Of a DNA stretch of 64,000 nt, positions 1-11,672 are shown piece after piece. Origin of the DNA: Mesostigma viride (Eukaryota; Streptophyta; Mesostigmatophyceae; Mesostigmatales; Mesostigmataceae); contig RPFO01000068.1 in NCBI GenBank assembly GCA_009746045.1, positions 49,088 to 113,087 of the forward strand, written 5' to 3'. The translations under genes and the position numbers were made by a program. The notes beneath the pieces are model-generated. The model was not told the origin of the DNA. It was given only the letters and a program-made list of their open reading frames with translations, and ran no database searches. Position 1 is the first letter of the stretch; every line of letters begins with the position of its first letter.

Positions 1-154
1 GGGGGTCATGCGACAACAAGGGAGGTCGTGAAAGGGGGGTCATGCGACAACAAGGGAGGTCGTGAAAGGGGGGTCATGCGACAACAAGGGAGGTCGTGAA
101 ACGGGGGTCATGCGACAACAAGGGAGGTCGTGAAAGGGGGGTCATGCGACAACA
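1..154. repeat. 34-bp tandem repeat, about 4.5 copies
   Basis: The GTCATGCGACAACAAGG core recurs at positions 5, 39, 73, 107 and 141, an exact 34-bp period with almost no divergence. The array runs off the left edge. No coding function is apparent. Confidence 0.95.
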
Positions 155-1136
155 TATGTTAGCAGAGGGTGTATTGCGGGAGAGGGTGAAGTGTGGTATC
201 CCATTTTGGGGGTGCAGTGCATTCGCAATGTCCGCAAACATGTGGGGCTGAAACAGAGGGTGCGAAAATGGAGAAGAGGACGCCCGTGGGCGCATGGGTT
301 CTTGCAACACAGGCGCACAGTCGCACAGAGAGGCACACCAGCAACTCTGTAACTATACAAAACACAGGAGAGATGTAACGGACAGGCCCCTCACATGCGG
401 CACAGGAACCGTTGCGTCTGGCTACGTAGGCGAGGTCATGGGCGACACGTGGCCATGTATGAAAAGCACAAGCACCAACAGAAGAGCTGCAGAAGAAGGG
501 TATCCGGTACCACCGTGCTGACTCGCAATACAACACATCATGTTAGTGTGACGTCTCTTTCTTAGGATATTGGCTTTCTTTTGCGTGTCTGTACCTGTGA
601 AGCATGCATGCACTCATGCTAAACACGGTATAGCGTAGTAGCTGCTGTAACTAGCAAACAAATGTCTAGTCCCGTGGAGAAATTTTCTGTGATACACCAA
701 ACATTAGGAGGAGCACTATGACCAGGAATAGACTTGGGCTAGCCTATTCTATCATCAAAATAAGAATACCACGAAAACTTTCGCAGCTATGGCGTCTACA
801 CGGGGCCATCCATTCGCGCTGCTCGCAGCAGCCACAGACGGAGATGCGCACATCAAGGGTAGAGGCTGCTGTAGAGACGGCCCCTGGCAGAAGCCCTAGC
901 GTCGCAGGGTCCCAGCACCCTGTGCGCAAACTGGCTGGGCACTCACACAAATTCCACGACGCACTTTTATAAATACGCACAGATCGATCTAGAAGAAGCA
1001 CAGCTTCATCACAGCTTCATCACTTAGCTGACACCAAGAGATAATGATCACAAGTCCAGCACAGAAGCTTGGCTGGTGACGTTGGGCGGTAGCTAACAAA
1101 AGGGAGGGAGCACATTACAGGAAAAGCACGCCTCAC
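155..1136. other. gene-poor stretch, probably intron or 3' part of the M18 gene
   Basis: No convincing coding exon is seen. The minus strand at about 190-240 reads FADIANALHPQNG, which resembles the M18 motif SADMAHALHPNY, but splice phase does not join it to the upstream exon and the first histidine is lost. The true last exons of the aminopeptidase may lie left of the window. Confidence 0.4.
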
Positions 1137-1254
1137 CCAGGAAGCTCTTCCGGAGCGCCCTCTGCAGCACGCCCTCCCCCACCTCCTTGTCCCGCTCGGC
1201 AAAGAGGGTCGTCAGCCGCGTGATGGTATCCAACAGGATCGGGGCGCCTGCACC
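1137..1254 (-). CDS. DNPEP: M18 exon after the EEVGS exon
   Basis: Encodes [20 protein letters not shown] then [19 protein letters not shown]. It follows SAE in frame, as SAxGA does in the family. Acceptor GGCAG and donor GG|GTGAGG are canonical. It ends in phase 1 just before the expected V/I-SADMAH motif, which was not found downstream. Confidence 0.9.
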
Positions 1255-4200
1255 CTGCCAGGGTGAGTAGACAAGAACAAGTGTTTGAACAGCCGCAAAG
1301 ATCCCAGTGCAAACACGACAGAAGGGGTATAAGACAGCCAGTCGATGCCTGCGTTTCTTGTGAATTCAAAGTAGGCAGCCGATACTACCCCCGACATGAA
1401 CACAGCACCCATTAGCGTACAACCACCCGACACGAACACAGCACCCACTAGCGTACAACCACCCGACATGAACACAGCACCCACTAGCGTACAACCACCC
1501 GACATGAACACAGCACCCACTAGCGTACAACCACCCGACACGAACACAGCAGCCACTAGCGTACAACCACCCGACATGAACACAGCACCCACTAGTGTAC
1601 AACCACCCGACACGAACACAGCACCCACTAGCGTACAACCACCCGACACGAACACAGCACCCACTAGCGTACAACCACCCGACATGAACACAGCACCCAC
1701 TAGCGTACAACCACCCGACACGAACACAGCACCCACTAGCGTACAACCACCCGACACGAACACAGCACCCACTAGCGTACAACCACCCGACATGAACACA
1801 GCACCCACTAGCGTACAACCACCCGACATGAACACAGCACCCACTAGCGTACAACCACCCGACATGAACACAGCACCCACTAGCGTACAACCACCCGACA
1901 CAGCACCCACTAGCGTACAACCACCCGACACGAACACAGCACCCACTAGCGTACAACCACCCGACATGAACACAGCACCCACTAGCGTACAACCACCCGA
2001 CATGAACCCAGCAGCCACTAGCGTACAACCACCCGACATGAACACAGCACCCACTAGCGTACAACCACCCGACACGAACACAGCACCCACTAGCGTACAA
2101 CCACCCGACACAGCACCCACTAGCGTACAACCACCCGACATGAACACAGCAGCCACTAGTATACAACCACCCGACATGAACACAGCACCCACTAGCGTAC
2201 AACCACCCGACATGAACACAGCACCCACTAGTGTACAACCACCCGACATGAACACAGCACCCACTAGTGTACAACCACCCGACATGAACACAGCAGCCAC
2301 TAGCGTACAACCACCCGACATGAACACAGCAGCACCACTAGTATACAACCACCCGACACGAACACAGCACCCACTAGCGTACAACCACCCGACATGAACA
2401 CAGCACCCACTAGCGTACAACCACCCGACATGAACACAGCACCCACTAGCGTACAACCACCCGACATGAACACAGCACCCACTAGTGTACAACCACCCGA
2501 CATGAACACAGCGCCCACTAGCGTACAACCACCCGACATGAACACAGCACCCACTAGCGTACAACCACCCGACACGAACACAGCACCCACTAGCGTACAA
2601 CCACCCGACACGAACCCAGCACCCACTAGCGTACAACCACCCGACAGCACCCACTAGCGTACAACCACCCGACATGAACACAGCAGCCACTAGCGTACAA
2701 CCACCCGACACGAACACAGCACCCACTAGCGTACAACCACCCGACATGAACACAGCACCCACTAGCGTACAACCACCCGACATGAACACAGCACCCACTA
2801 GCGTACAACCACCCGACACGAACACAGCACCCACTAGCGTACAACCACCCGACACGAACACAGCACCCACTAGCGTACAACCACCCGACACGAACACAGC
2901 AGCCACTAGCGTACAACCACCCGACACGAACACAGCACCCACTAGCGTACAACCACCCGACACGAACCCAGCACCCACTAGCGTACAACCACCCGACAGC
3001 ACCCACTAGCGTACAACCACCCGACATGAACACAGCAGCCACTAGCGTACAACCACCCGACACGAACACAGCACCCACTAGCGTACAACCACCCGACACG
3101 AACACAGCACCCACTAGCGTACAACCACCCGACATGAACACAGCACCCACTAGCGTACAACCACCCGACACGAACACAGCACCCACTAGCGTACAACCAC
3201 CCGACACGAACACAGCACCCACTAGCGTACAACCACCCGACACGAACACAGCAGCCACTAGCGTACAACCACCCGACATGAACACAGCACCCACTAGCGT
3301 ACAACCACCCGACATGAACACAGCACCCACTAGCGTACAACCACCCGACATGAACACAGCACCCACTAGCGTACAACCACCCGACACAGCACCCACTAGC
3401 GTACAACCACCCGACATGAACACAGCACCCACTAGCGTACAACCACCCGACATGAACACAGCACCCACTAGCGTACAACCACCCGACACAGCACCCACTA
3501 GCGTACAACCACCCGACATGAACACAGCACCCACTAGCGTACAACCACCCGACATGAACACAGCACCCACTAGCGTACAACCACCCGACATGAACACAGC
3601 ACCCATTAGCGTACAACCACCCGACAGCACCCACTAGCGTACAACCACCCGACATGAACACAGCACCCACTAGCGTACAACCACCCGACATGAACACAGC
3701 ACCCACTAGCGTACAACCACCCGACATGAACACAGCACCCACTAGCGTACAACCACCCGACATGAACACAGCACCCACTAGAGTACAACCACCCGACATG
3801 AACACAGCACCCACTAGTGTACAACCACCCGACATGAACACAGCACCCACTAGCGTACAACCACCCGACATGAACACAGCACCCACTAGCGTACAACCAC
3901 CCGACATGAACACAGCACCCACTAGTGTACAACCACCCGACAGCACCCACTAGCGTACAACCACCCGACATGAACACAGCACCCACTAGCGTACAACCAC
4001 CCGACATGAACACAGCACCCACTAGTGTACAACCACCCGACATGAACACAGCACCCACTAGCGTACAACCACCCGACACGAACACAGCAGCCACTAGCGT
4101 ACAACCACCCGACATGAACACAGCACCCACTAGCGTACAACCACCCGACATGAACACAGCACCCACTAGCGTACAACCACCCGACATGAACACAGCACCC

Positions 4201-7200
4201 ACTAGCGTACAACCACCCGACACAGCACCCACTAGCGTACAACCACCCGACATGAACACAGCACCCACTAGCGTACAACCACCCGACACGAACACAGCAC
4301 CCACTAGCGTACAACCACCCGCCATGAACACAGCACCCACTAGCGTACAACCACCCGACATGAACACAGCACCCACTAGCGTACAACCACCCGACATGAA
4401 CACAGCAGCCACTAGCGTACAACCACCCGACATGAACACAGCACCCACTAGCGTACAACCACCCGACATGAACACAGCACCCACTAGCGTACAACCACCC
4501 GACATGAACACAGCACCCACTAGCGTACAACCACCCGACATGAACACAGCACCCATTAGCGTACAACCACCCGACATGAACACAGCACCCACTAGCGTAC
4601 AACCACCCGACACAGCACCCACTAGCGTACAACCACCCGACACGAACACAGCACCCACTAGCGTACAACCACCCGACATGAACACAGCACCCACTAGCGT
4701 ACAACCACCCGACATGAACACAGCAGCCACTAGCGTACAACCACCCGACATGAACACAGCACCCACTAGCGTACAACCACCCGACACGAACACAGCACCC
4801 ACTAGCGTACAACCACCCGACATGAACACAGCAGCAGCGTACTAGTGCACAACCACCATGACAAACATTTACCCCTGCCGAGTTGGATCCGACCTCTTCA
4901 TCATCTAACAGCCACACCACGCGGTTGAGGTATACTACTGTACATGCAGTGGTGCTTTACTGCTGTCAGGGGAAAAGGCCATACCTCTGCCGAGTTGGAC
5001 CCGACCTCCTCGTGGTCAAACAGGCACACCATGCGGCACGACTCCTCGTCATCCCCCCCTGGGATGGCACCATCTCCCCCATTTGCGCCCGAGGTGGTGT
5101 CCACTAGCGCCCGCAACGCCGCGTACGAGCTGGCGAGGTTGTCGAGCCGGCCCGAGAAGATGAACTCCTGGAACGCACCCCCCAGGGCGCTGGGCTGCAC
5201 GTCGCACACGTTGAGCTCAAAGTCGACGATGTCCTCGGGCGCGCAGTCGAGCTCGTGCGCCAGCAGCTGGTTGTGATGGGGTGGGTGGGTGGGCGGGCAG
5301 CATTTATTATTGGGGGGGCGATGGACCACGTTTGGTGTGGTTGGTGAGATCACATCTGGTTGTGCGAGGGTGGGGGTGGCGGGGACAAGGTTTAGTGGGC
5401 GGGTGGGTGGGTGGGTGGGGGGGGGTGGGGGGGGGGGGCGGGAAGGGGGGGCGACGCCGTGGTGTGTGTATAAAAAATCTCAAGTGGTTGCAAGCATGTT
5501 TGGTGGGCGAGCATCAGAAAACTGGTGGAAGGATAGAAGGACAGGAAATGGGGCAAGCAAACTGGCCCAGGTCTTGTGGCCAGCAGCCCAGCTGGAGGGA
5601 TGAGCGTTTGTTTGGATCGCGGCTCATCTCGTCTGCCCTTGCATGCGCAACAGCAAGCCAGTGAGCGCAGCTCTCCTCCAGCACACAAGAGAAATGAAGG
5701 GGATGGACCAGTAGGAGTGCAGGCAAGTGCCGAGGAGATATGTGGCACAGCATGGTGACTGCCAGCAGGCAGGATCCCACCGCGCGGTTGAACCCTAAAC
5801 AGATCCGGTCATGGTGGGGGGGCGTCCAGAGAACTTGTTCGCTGTTGGGGTGCAAATGTCCGGACATTGTCCATGCACTTGCTTCCATCCTACGTTGATA
5901 TATTCGCACACAGCCTATCGCACGTAGCCTATCTCACATAACCATTGATAGATTCGCACATTAGGTTCGCACATGGCCTGTGATCCGGGGGCCCATGTGG
6001 TGCCCTTCGTTCCAGTCTCACTCGATCCGGCGCTCCGCCGTCCTTGATCGCGATTGGCCCTGGGTGCTCTGGGCACCCACCCTGCAGGGAGCCTGGAGAT
6101 GCCCCCTTCCATGCAAGGCCACTTTCTCAGAATGACTTTCGCAAATCCACCACATGTTATTAGGCAAGGGCTACCTGGCCAGGGCTCACCGTGAGCAGCA
6201 CCATACTGGCCTCCCCACACTAAGTTACGCCGGTACCAGGCCGTCACTCACCCCCACGGTGAGCAGCATGCAGTGCTCGTTCACACTCACTCGATACATC
6301 CTGAACAGGCCAACCCCACGGCGCGCCTCCCACCTTGAGCAGTACTGGGTGGTGCGGCGGTTTCTTGCTCCTGGCCCCCTTCTTCTTGGGAGGTGCCTCC
6401 GCTCCTGCGCCCCCAGCCGTCCCCGCAGCACCCCCCTGCGCCGCTGCTGGCGAAATGCTGGGCTCCGCCCCCTGGTCCAGTTCCTCCTCGATCAGCGTGG
6501 CCAGCACGGGCGCGAGGTGGGTCTCCATGTTGGGCTTAAAGCCGGCCTCGTTGACCGTGCTGCATTTGGGTTTACATCGGTGTATTGGTGGTTTGGAGCA
6601 GGAACATATTTGCAAGGATGTTTTTGGTGTAGCCGGTGGGGTGGGTTAAGGGACCCGGAAAAAGCCGGCCTCGTCGACCGCGCAGACAGTCCACGAAGGT
6701 GCCGTCGACAGCAGGAGAAGGGGGAGGTTGGGGGGGCGGGGCAGTTGGGTTTGGATTTGGATGGGGGCAGGGAGAAGGAGGTATGTATGTGTGTCTTAGA
6801 GTGGAGGTTTTTTGGGAGACAAATGTACAGGTCAAGGGAAAGGACCAAGGTGCATCGAGGGTGGGGCATGGTCGGGGGGGGGAGATGCGTATTGAGGGGG
6901 GGGGCCATGTACACACCGGTGGCGGGCAGGACAAAACACGCATGAATCACGCTGCCTGTCATGCTGACCGTGACAGGCTGATGCTACCTACCCGCCATTA
7001 CAAACCACGCGGGCGCTGGTTGATGCCTAACGAGCTTCCCTATCCAGACGTGACACTACCATAACAAACAACTCGTTAGTAGGGCATAGTGCGTCAACCA
7101 TCTGGGTAGCTGCCAAAAGCATGGAGAGGCCCAGGCTGTTCCCGATGGAGATGCCCAGCACCGCGGCACAGCCGCGGCAAACAACAGATCGCTAGCCACA

Positions 7201-10200
7201 ATTCGTGGCCACATTTATAGTAAACAAAAGCATAGCCAGCAGCAGCCAACCGCTGTTGACTCATCGGCCCAGGTGGCACACGCCTACCACCACTACCAGC
7301 AAGGGCATGCACACGAGTGGGCGTGCAATCTCCACCAGCTGAGTCATGCAACACACTAGTGTACCAGGTCGTACATACAAGCCGCACACGCACCGGTCCA
7401 GGTGGATAGCCAGTGAGGGGATGCGCATGACCGGGCGCGCGATCTTGACCAGTCGGTGGCTCCACTGCTGGCCCCCACCGCTGGCGCCCCCCTGCTTGAC
7501 CAGCACGCGCCCCGCCACGCTTAGGTCCCGGTCGAACCAGGTGTACCACAGCCCGCCGCCGTACGTCTGCACGCCCACGCCGATGTAGTCGCCCTGATGA
7601 TCGGACCGGTGGCGCGCAAACAGGCATCGAGACAGTGCATTGAGGCTACATGGCGGGACCCTTTGGGGCCCCTTTCGGGCATCACGCGGCATGCGGCACG
7701 CGGCCTCGTAAGGCAACCGCTTCGTTGGCTTGCGATAATGCTGGGCATCGGCACGCATGCTAGCGTGATGGTAGCCTCCGTAGGTGGAAGGTGAACCCGC
7801 ATCAAGGCTGCAGAAAGTGCTGGAATCCGTCCATAAAGTGGCAGACTTGAGCAAGTGGCAGAATATATTTGGGCTTCTCAGACCCCGCTGAAGCGCTCCA
7901 GAAGTATTCGACAGTTTATATACTTATCTTATCTGGATTTAATTTATATACTTATCTTATCTGGATTTAATTTATATACTTATCTCATCTGGACTTTCAA
8001 ATTTGTTTGGACGTCGAAGACCCCGCTGAACAGCTTTATAAGTAAGCCATAAGGTATTCCGTACAAAAGCTGGGAGTTTTCGCACCCACCGGGTTCTGTG
8101 TCGGCCGCCTCTACTGCACAGCCACACCACTACACAACCCTGGTATGGGACGAGAGCCATGCGAAGAGTTGGCACGGTCAGTCCCCCTTGAGCAAGAAAA
8201 GGGCATGTCACCATGACCTTGACCAACAGGCTGCGTGGTGACACGGCCACACAAACTGGAGCTTACCTTTGAATTGGGAGGAGGCGGGCTTGTGCCTCTC
8301 ACCCGCCCACCTTTCTGTACGGCGGATGAACGACCCATTTGTGGTGCCGCCGTACCTTGACGAGGGAGGAGACAGGCTTGAGCTTGGGGCACGGGCTGTC
8401 AGTGTGGGCGGCGATGATGTTGAAACCGTTGCCCGCTTTGAACCTGCGCACCGGACAAGCGGTCAGCGAGACAGACAAGGGTCATGGAGTGAGGTCAGGG
8501 ATGAAAGGAAGGCAGAGGGGGGTGGCAGGGTGCGCGCAAGGCCAGGGATGCGTGGGGGGGGCGTTGGCCCCCTGGAACGCGAGTCACCGCATGACGAGTG
8601 GGGAGTATCGTTCGTTGTTTGCATCTCATAAGTTTGTGTGTTCAACAGCATTTGGGTTTTTGTTTTACTTTCCATTTTTTTCCCCGCCATCCATAGCCAA
8701 TGTGTTTCCATGATTTTCACAATTTGCCTGAGAGTGCTGCTTGCTAAAGCAAACATTTTTCACTGGACTGAGCCATGTTTGTCACCTAATGAATGCATTG
8801 ATGCTGCTCCTGTGCAATCATCGTCTCTACTGGAACCCCCAAGGCATTCCAAAGGCTCGCTTCCGCCTGAGTGCAAACACACACATAAGCGTGGCATGCA
8901 TGTTGCGATGGGATGAAGCAGCCACCCATTATGCATCCGGAACTAGTATTGCCACTGGAGGGGTCCACCCCCTGCCAAGTGCGAGTACAGCGATGGTAGA
9001 CGCGTTAGGGTGGGACGAGCGAGCGAGGGATGCGTGAACACACAAGCGAGGGAGCGCGGATAGGGAGCAGCGAGCGAGGGATGCGTGAACACACGAGCGA
9101 GGGAGCGCGGATAGGGAACAGCGAGCGAGGGATGCGTGAACACACAAGCGAGGGAGCGCGGATAGGGAACAGCGAAATGAGGTTGCATTAGATCGTGCTG
9201 CTAAGGCGCCCACCTGCTGCCCAGCGCGAGCGCGGACAGGGTTCCGCGTTTCGAGGGACAAGACAGCCCCACGCAAGCGGTCACGCGCGCAGTTTGGCCG
9301 GCGTCCAACTATGACGATAACCTGTATAACCATATATAGCGTTCCATTACTCGCCTGCTGCCGAGTGCGAACGCGACAATGGTGGACATGTTGCGCGTGA
9401 AGAAGTACTTGCCGCCGGCACGCACGTCCCAGGGCGCCGACTCGGATAGCGGCTGGTAGCCGGCACGCAGCAGCAGCTGCTTGGCCTCGTCTGTTGCGGG
9501 TGCGGTGATAGCATTGAGGGCAACCGCGGCAGAGGGCGACGAGGGTGGGCATGTGGTGAGACATGATATGATGTGGGTGAGCTAGAGGGTATGATAAAGT
9601 GACCGTAACACTAGCACGCCCACGCCCTCGTGCACCAATGAGCTATGTATGCCATGGTGTACGGTCGCCTGCTACCGCAGGTTGTCGCCTGTACATATGA
9701 GTCCCATTCCTACCTCTGGCCTTGGGACGATGGAGTGGCCTCAGACCAATCCCCTCACCCAATCCCCTCACACCATCCCCTCACCGCACCACCTTGCATC
9801 GCATCACGTCACCACATCACCTGTTCTTGCGCTTCATGAGGTATTCTTGCGCCGGCACTAATTGCCAGACGCTCCCATGCAGTGAGGGATTTAGTTGAGC
9901 TGGGGCTTGCTTTACAATGCCTGGGGCTCGGCTTCCCATGAACGAAGGAAGAAAGGAAGGAGAGGGCATGAGAGAAGGCCATGAGACAAGGCCAATTCCT
10001 TCCGAATTATAAGGAATAAAGTCCTGCCCCTTGCTTGTTGTGTATCAATTAGGGATGGCAGGTCAACGAATGGAACCCCATGACTGCCTCAAGAAGAGGG
10101 AGGGAGGGAGGGAGGGAGGGAGGGAGGGAGGAGGGAGGGAGGGAGGGAGGGAGGGAGGAGGGAGGGAGGGAGGGAGGGAGGGAGGGAGGGAGGGAGGGAG

Positions 10201-11672
10201 GGAGGGAGGGAGGGAGGGAGGAGGGGGAGGGAGGGAGGGAGGGAGGGAGGGAGGGAGGGAGGGAGGGAGGAGGGAGGGGAGGGAGGGAGGGGGAGGGAGG
10301 GAGGGAGGGGGAGGGAGGGAGGAGGGAGGGAGGGAGGGAGGAGGGGGAGGGAGGGGAGGGAGGGAGGGAGGGAGGGAGGGAGGGAGGGAGGAGGAGGGAG
10401 GGAGGGAGGGAGGGAGGGAGGGAGGGAGGGAGGGAGGGAGGGAGGGAGGGAGGAGGGAGGGAGGGAGGGAGGGGGAGGGAGGGAGGGAGGGAGGGAGGGA
10501 GGGAGGAGGGAGGAGGGAGGGAGGGAGGGAGGGAGGGAGGGAGGAGGGAGGGAGGAGGGAGGGAGGGAGGGAGGGAGGAGGAGGGAGGGAGGAGGGAGGG
10601 AGGGAGGGAGGGAGGGAGGGAGGGAGGGAGGGAGGGAGGGAGGGAGGGAGGGAGGGAGGGAGGGAGGGAGGAGGAGGGAGGGAGGGAGGGAGGAGGGAGG
10701 GAGGGAGGGAGGGAGGGAGGGAGGAGGGAGGGAGGGAGGAGGGAGGGAGGGAGGGAGGGAGGGAGGGAGGGAGGGAGGGAGGGAGGAGGGAGGGAGGAGG
10801 GAGGGAGGGAGGGAGGGAGGAGGGAGGAGGGAGGGAGGGAGGGAGGGAGGGAGGGAGGGAGGGAGGAGGGAGGGAGGGAGGGAGGGAGGGAGGGAGGGAG
10901 AGGAGGGAGGAGGGAGGGAGGGAGGGAGGGAGGGAGGAGGGAGGGAGGGAGGGAGGGAGGAGGGAGGGAGGGAGGGAGGGAGGGAGGGAGGAGGGAGGGA
11001 GGAGGAGGGAGGGAGGGAGGGAGGGAGGAGGGAGGGAGGGAGGGAGGAGGAGGGAGGGAGGGAGGGAGGGAGGGAGGAGGGAGGGAGGGAGGGAGGGAGG
11101 GAGGGAGGGAGGGAGGAGGAGGGAGGGAGGGAGGGAGGAGGGAGGGAGGGAGGGAGGGAGGGAGGAGGGAGGGAGGGAGGGAGGGAGGAGGGAGGGAGGA
11201 GGGAGGGAGGGAGGGAGGGAGGGAGGGAGGGAGGGAGGGAGGGAGGGAGGGAGGGAGGGAGGGAGGGAGGGAGGGAGGGAGGGAGGGAGGGAGGAGGAGG
11301 GAGGGAGGGAGGGAGGGAGGGAGGGAGGGAGGGAGGGAGGGAGGGAGGGAGGGAGGGAGGGAGGGAGGGAGGGAGGGAGGGAGGGAGGAGGGAGGGAGGG
11401 AGGGAGGGAGGGAGGGAGGGAGGGAGGGAGGGAGGGAGGGAGGGAGGGAGGGAGAAATGGCATATGTTACGATGGGGCATGGGGAAGCAGCATTTGACAC
11501 TATTGGCTGCTGTGTGCTCCACTATTGGACTGCTACAGTAGCTTCAACATAGAGGGTAGGTGACCAGCGTGCCTGTGGCGTGGAAGGGTGTCCAGGCCGC
11601 GTTCAGAAAGTCGACCAGATCCGTCACCAAGGGAGGCACCGGACGGCGGCGACCACTGGACTTGGCTGCAGC
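1137..11672 (-). CDS. DNPEP: M18 aspartyl aminopeptidase gene (DNPEP-like), 3' end missing
   Basis: This is a zinc metallopeptidase that removes N-terminal Asp/Glu; the family forms dodecamers in cytosol or vacuole. Seven exons are seen on the minus strand: 11672-11573, 9490-9355, 8443-8356, 7593-7394, 6559-6334, 5266-4985 and 1254-1137. Their phases join without a break. Family motifs appear in order: [44 protein letters not shown] (zinc His), [33 protein letters not shown] (zinc Asp), [14 protein letters not shown] (catalytic and zinc Glu) and [14 protein letters not shown]. The C-terminal ADMAHAxHPN zinc-histidine segment and roughly the last 150 residues are absent. The introns are very large because of repeat expansion. 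The first exon's upstream boundary (an AG at 11673-11674) and the start codon are uncertain. Family assignment is strong; activity cannot be judged. Confidence 0.93.
1396..4845. repeat. 36-bp minisatellite, about 95 copies, inside an M18 intron
   Basis: The unit reads ATGAACACAGCACCCACTAG then CGTACAACCACCCGAC. Single-base variants (ATG/ACG, ACCC/AGCC, GCG/GTG) are shared between neighbours. Shorter 30-bp units occur (for example near 1898, 2110 and 3382). Four 28-bp units near 2643, 2996, 3624 and 3941 mark larger duplicated blocks. The period is a multiple of three with no stop in several frames, so long open frames appear on both strands; these are not genes. The array sits between the M18 exons at 1254 and 4985. 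Confidence 0.97.
4872..4924 (-). pseudogene. duplicated end fragment of the M18 EEVGS exon
   Basis: The segment is a diverged copy of 4982-5036: the minus strand reads [17 protein letters not shown] where the real exon has [17 protein letters not shown]. It lies between the real exon and the minisatellite, with no matching acceptor, so it is a local duplication and not an alternative exon. Confidence 0.7.
4985..5266 (-). CDS. DNPEP: M18 exon with RLDN and EEVGS active-site motifs
   Basis: Encodes 94 residues from [20 protein letters not shown] to [14 protein letters not shown]. It contains zinc Asp in GRLDNLASS and the Glu-Glu pair of HEEVGS. A Gly/Asp-rich loop ([17 protein letters not shown]) is inserted between them. 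Acceptor CCAG and donor GAG|GTATGG are canonical. Confidence 0.95.
5281..5450. repeat. G-rich GGTGGGTGGGC tract in an intron
   Basis: Runs of GGTGGGTGGG and a longer G tract around 5417-5440 just upstream of the acceptor of the EEVGS exon. On the minus (transcribed) strand this is a C-rich pyrimidine tract. Some lengths may be unreliable because of the homopolymers. Confidence 0.7.
6334..6559 (-). CDS. DNPEP: M18 exon with low-complexity insert
   Basis: Encodes [20 protein letters not shown] then [20 protein letters not shown]. An Ala/Gly/Lys-rich insert follows before HHPVLLK. The flanks match the family; the insert of about 40 residues ([20 protein letters not shown]) is lineage-specific. 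The donor is AAG|GTGGGA in phase 0. Confidence 0.93.
7394..7593 (-). CDS. DNPEP: M18 exon, dimerisation/central region
   Basis: Encodes [20 protein letters not shown], then [16 protein letters not shown] and [31 protein letters not shown] is an M18 signature. The exon starts in phase 0 and ends in phase 2 (CG|GTGCGT), and an arginine codon is completed by the next exon. Confidence 0.94.
7915..7996. repeat. 28-bp AT-rich tandem repeat, about 3 copies
   Basis: Unit TACTTATCTTATCTGGATTT plus AATTTATA repeats at 7921, 7949 and 7977. It lies in the intron between M18 exons 8356 and 7593. No function is evident. Confidence 0.85.
8356..8443 (-). CDS. DNPEP: M18 exon with HTDSP zinc motif
   Basis: Encodes [20 protein letters not shown] then LKPVSSLVK. 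The histidine of AHTDSP is a zinc ligand in the family. Acceptor GCGCAG and donor GTACGG are canonical, and the phases fit the flanking exons. Confidence 0.93.
9012..9175. repeat. 51-bp tandem repeat, about 3.2 copies
   Basis: GAGCGAGGGATGCGTGAACA recurs at 9021, 9072 and 9123 with near identity. It lies within the intron between M18 exons 9355 and 8443. Confidence 0.92.
9355..9490 (-). CDS. DNPEP: M18 exon with FFTRN motif
   Basis: Encodes [20 protein letters not shown], then [20 protein letters not shown] and FALGSR, the N-terminal domain of M18 peptidases. The splice phase matches both neighbours. The donor reads AG|GCGAGT, giving a GC-AG intron; the shared arginine codon is completed by the first base of the next exon. 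Confidence 0.92.
9500..10096. other. intron sequence of the M18 gene, no other feature
   Basis: No coding potential is visible. A short CCCCTCACC-type repeat lies near 9750-9790. The stretch belongs to the intron between the exons at 11573 and 9490. Confidence 0.5.
10097..11454. repeat. (GGGA)n/(GGGAGGA) microsatellite, 1.36 kb
   Basis: An uninterrupted purine-only tract on the plus strand, made of GGGA units with interspersed GGGAGGA. It lies inside the first recognised M18 intron. Every four consecutive GGG runs with one-base loops fit the G-quadruplex consensus, and the strand asymmetry also suits triplex formation. The six open frames across it are artefacts. The true length is uncertain in any assembly. 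Confidence 0.97.
11573..11672 (-). CDS. DNPEP: M18 exon, N-terminal helix segment
   Basis: Encodes [10 protein letters not shown] followed by [20 protein letters not shown] and HAT. The DFLNAA-TPFHA stretch is the usual start of the M18 catalytic domain. The exon ends in phase 1 at ACAG, and the only phase-compatible donor is a GC dinucleotide at 11572-11571. The open frame continues upstream to about 11888, so the acceptor proposed at 11673 is an inference and the real first exon may be longer. Confidence 0.8.

Noticed and set aside
1..154. CRISPR-like array
   Set aside because: It has perfect 34-bp units without variable spacers, in eukaryotic DNA; it is a plain tandem repeat.
180..240. 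M18 SADMAHALHPNY-like exon (minus strand FADIANALHPQNG)
   Set aside because: The similarity is suggestive, but no acceptor gives the phase required by the exon ending at 1137, and the following residues do not continue the family. It may be a decayed copy.
1212..4920. Many long open frames on both strands ([12 protein letters not shown] and [15 protein letters not shown] proteins)
   Set aside because: They are translations of a 36-bp minisatellite whose period is a multiple of three without stops. The array lies inside an intron of the M18 gene.
10031..11552. Glu/Gly/Arg- and Ser/Leu/Pro-rich frames of nearly 500 codons
   Set aside because: They only translate the GGGA microsatellite in six frames.
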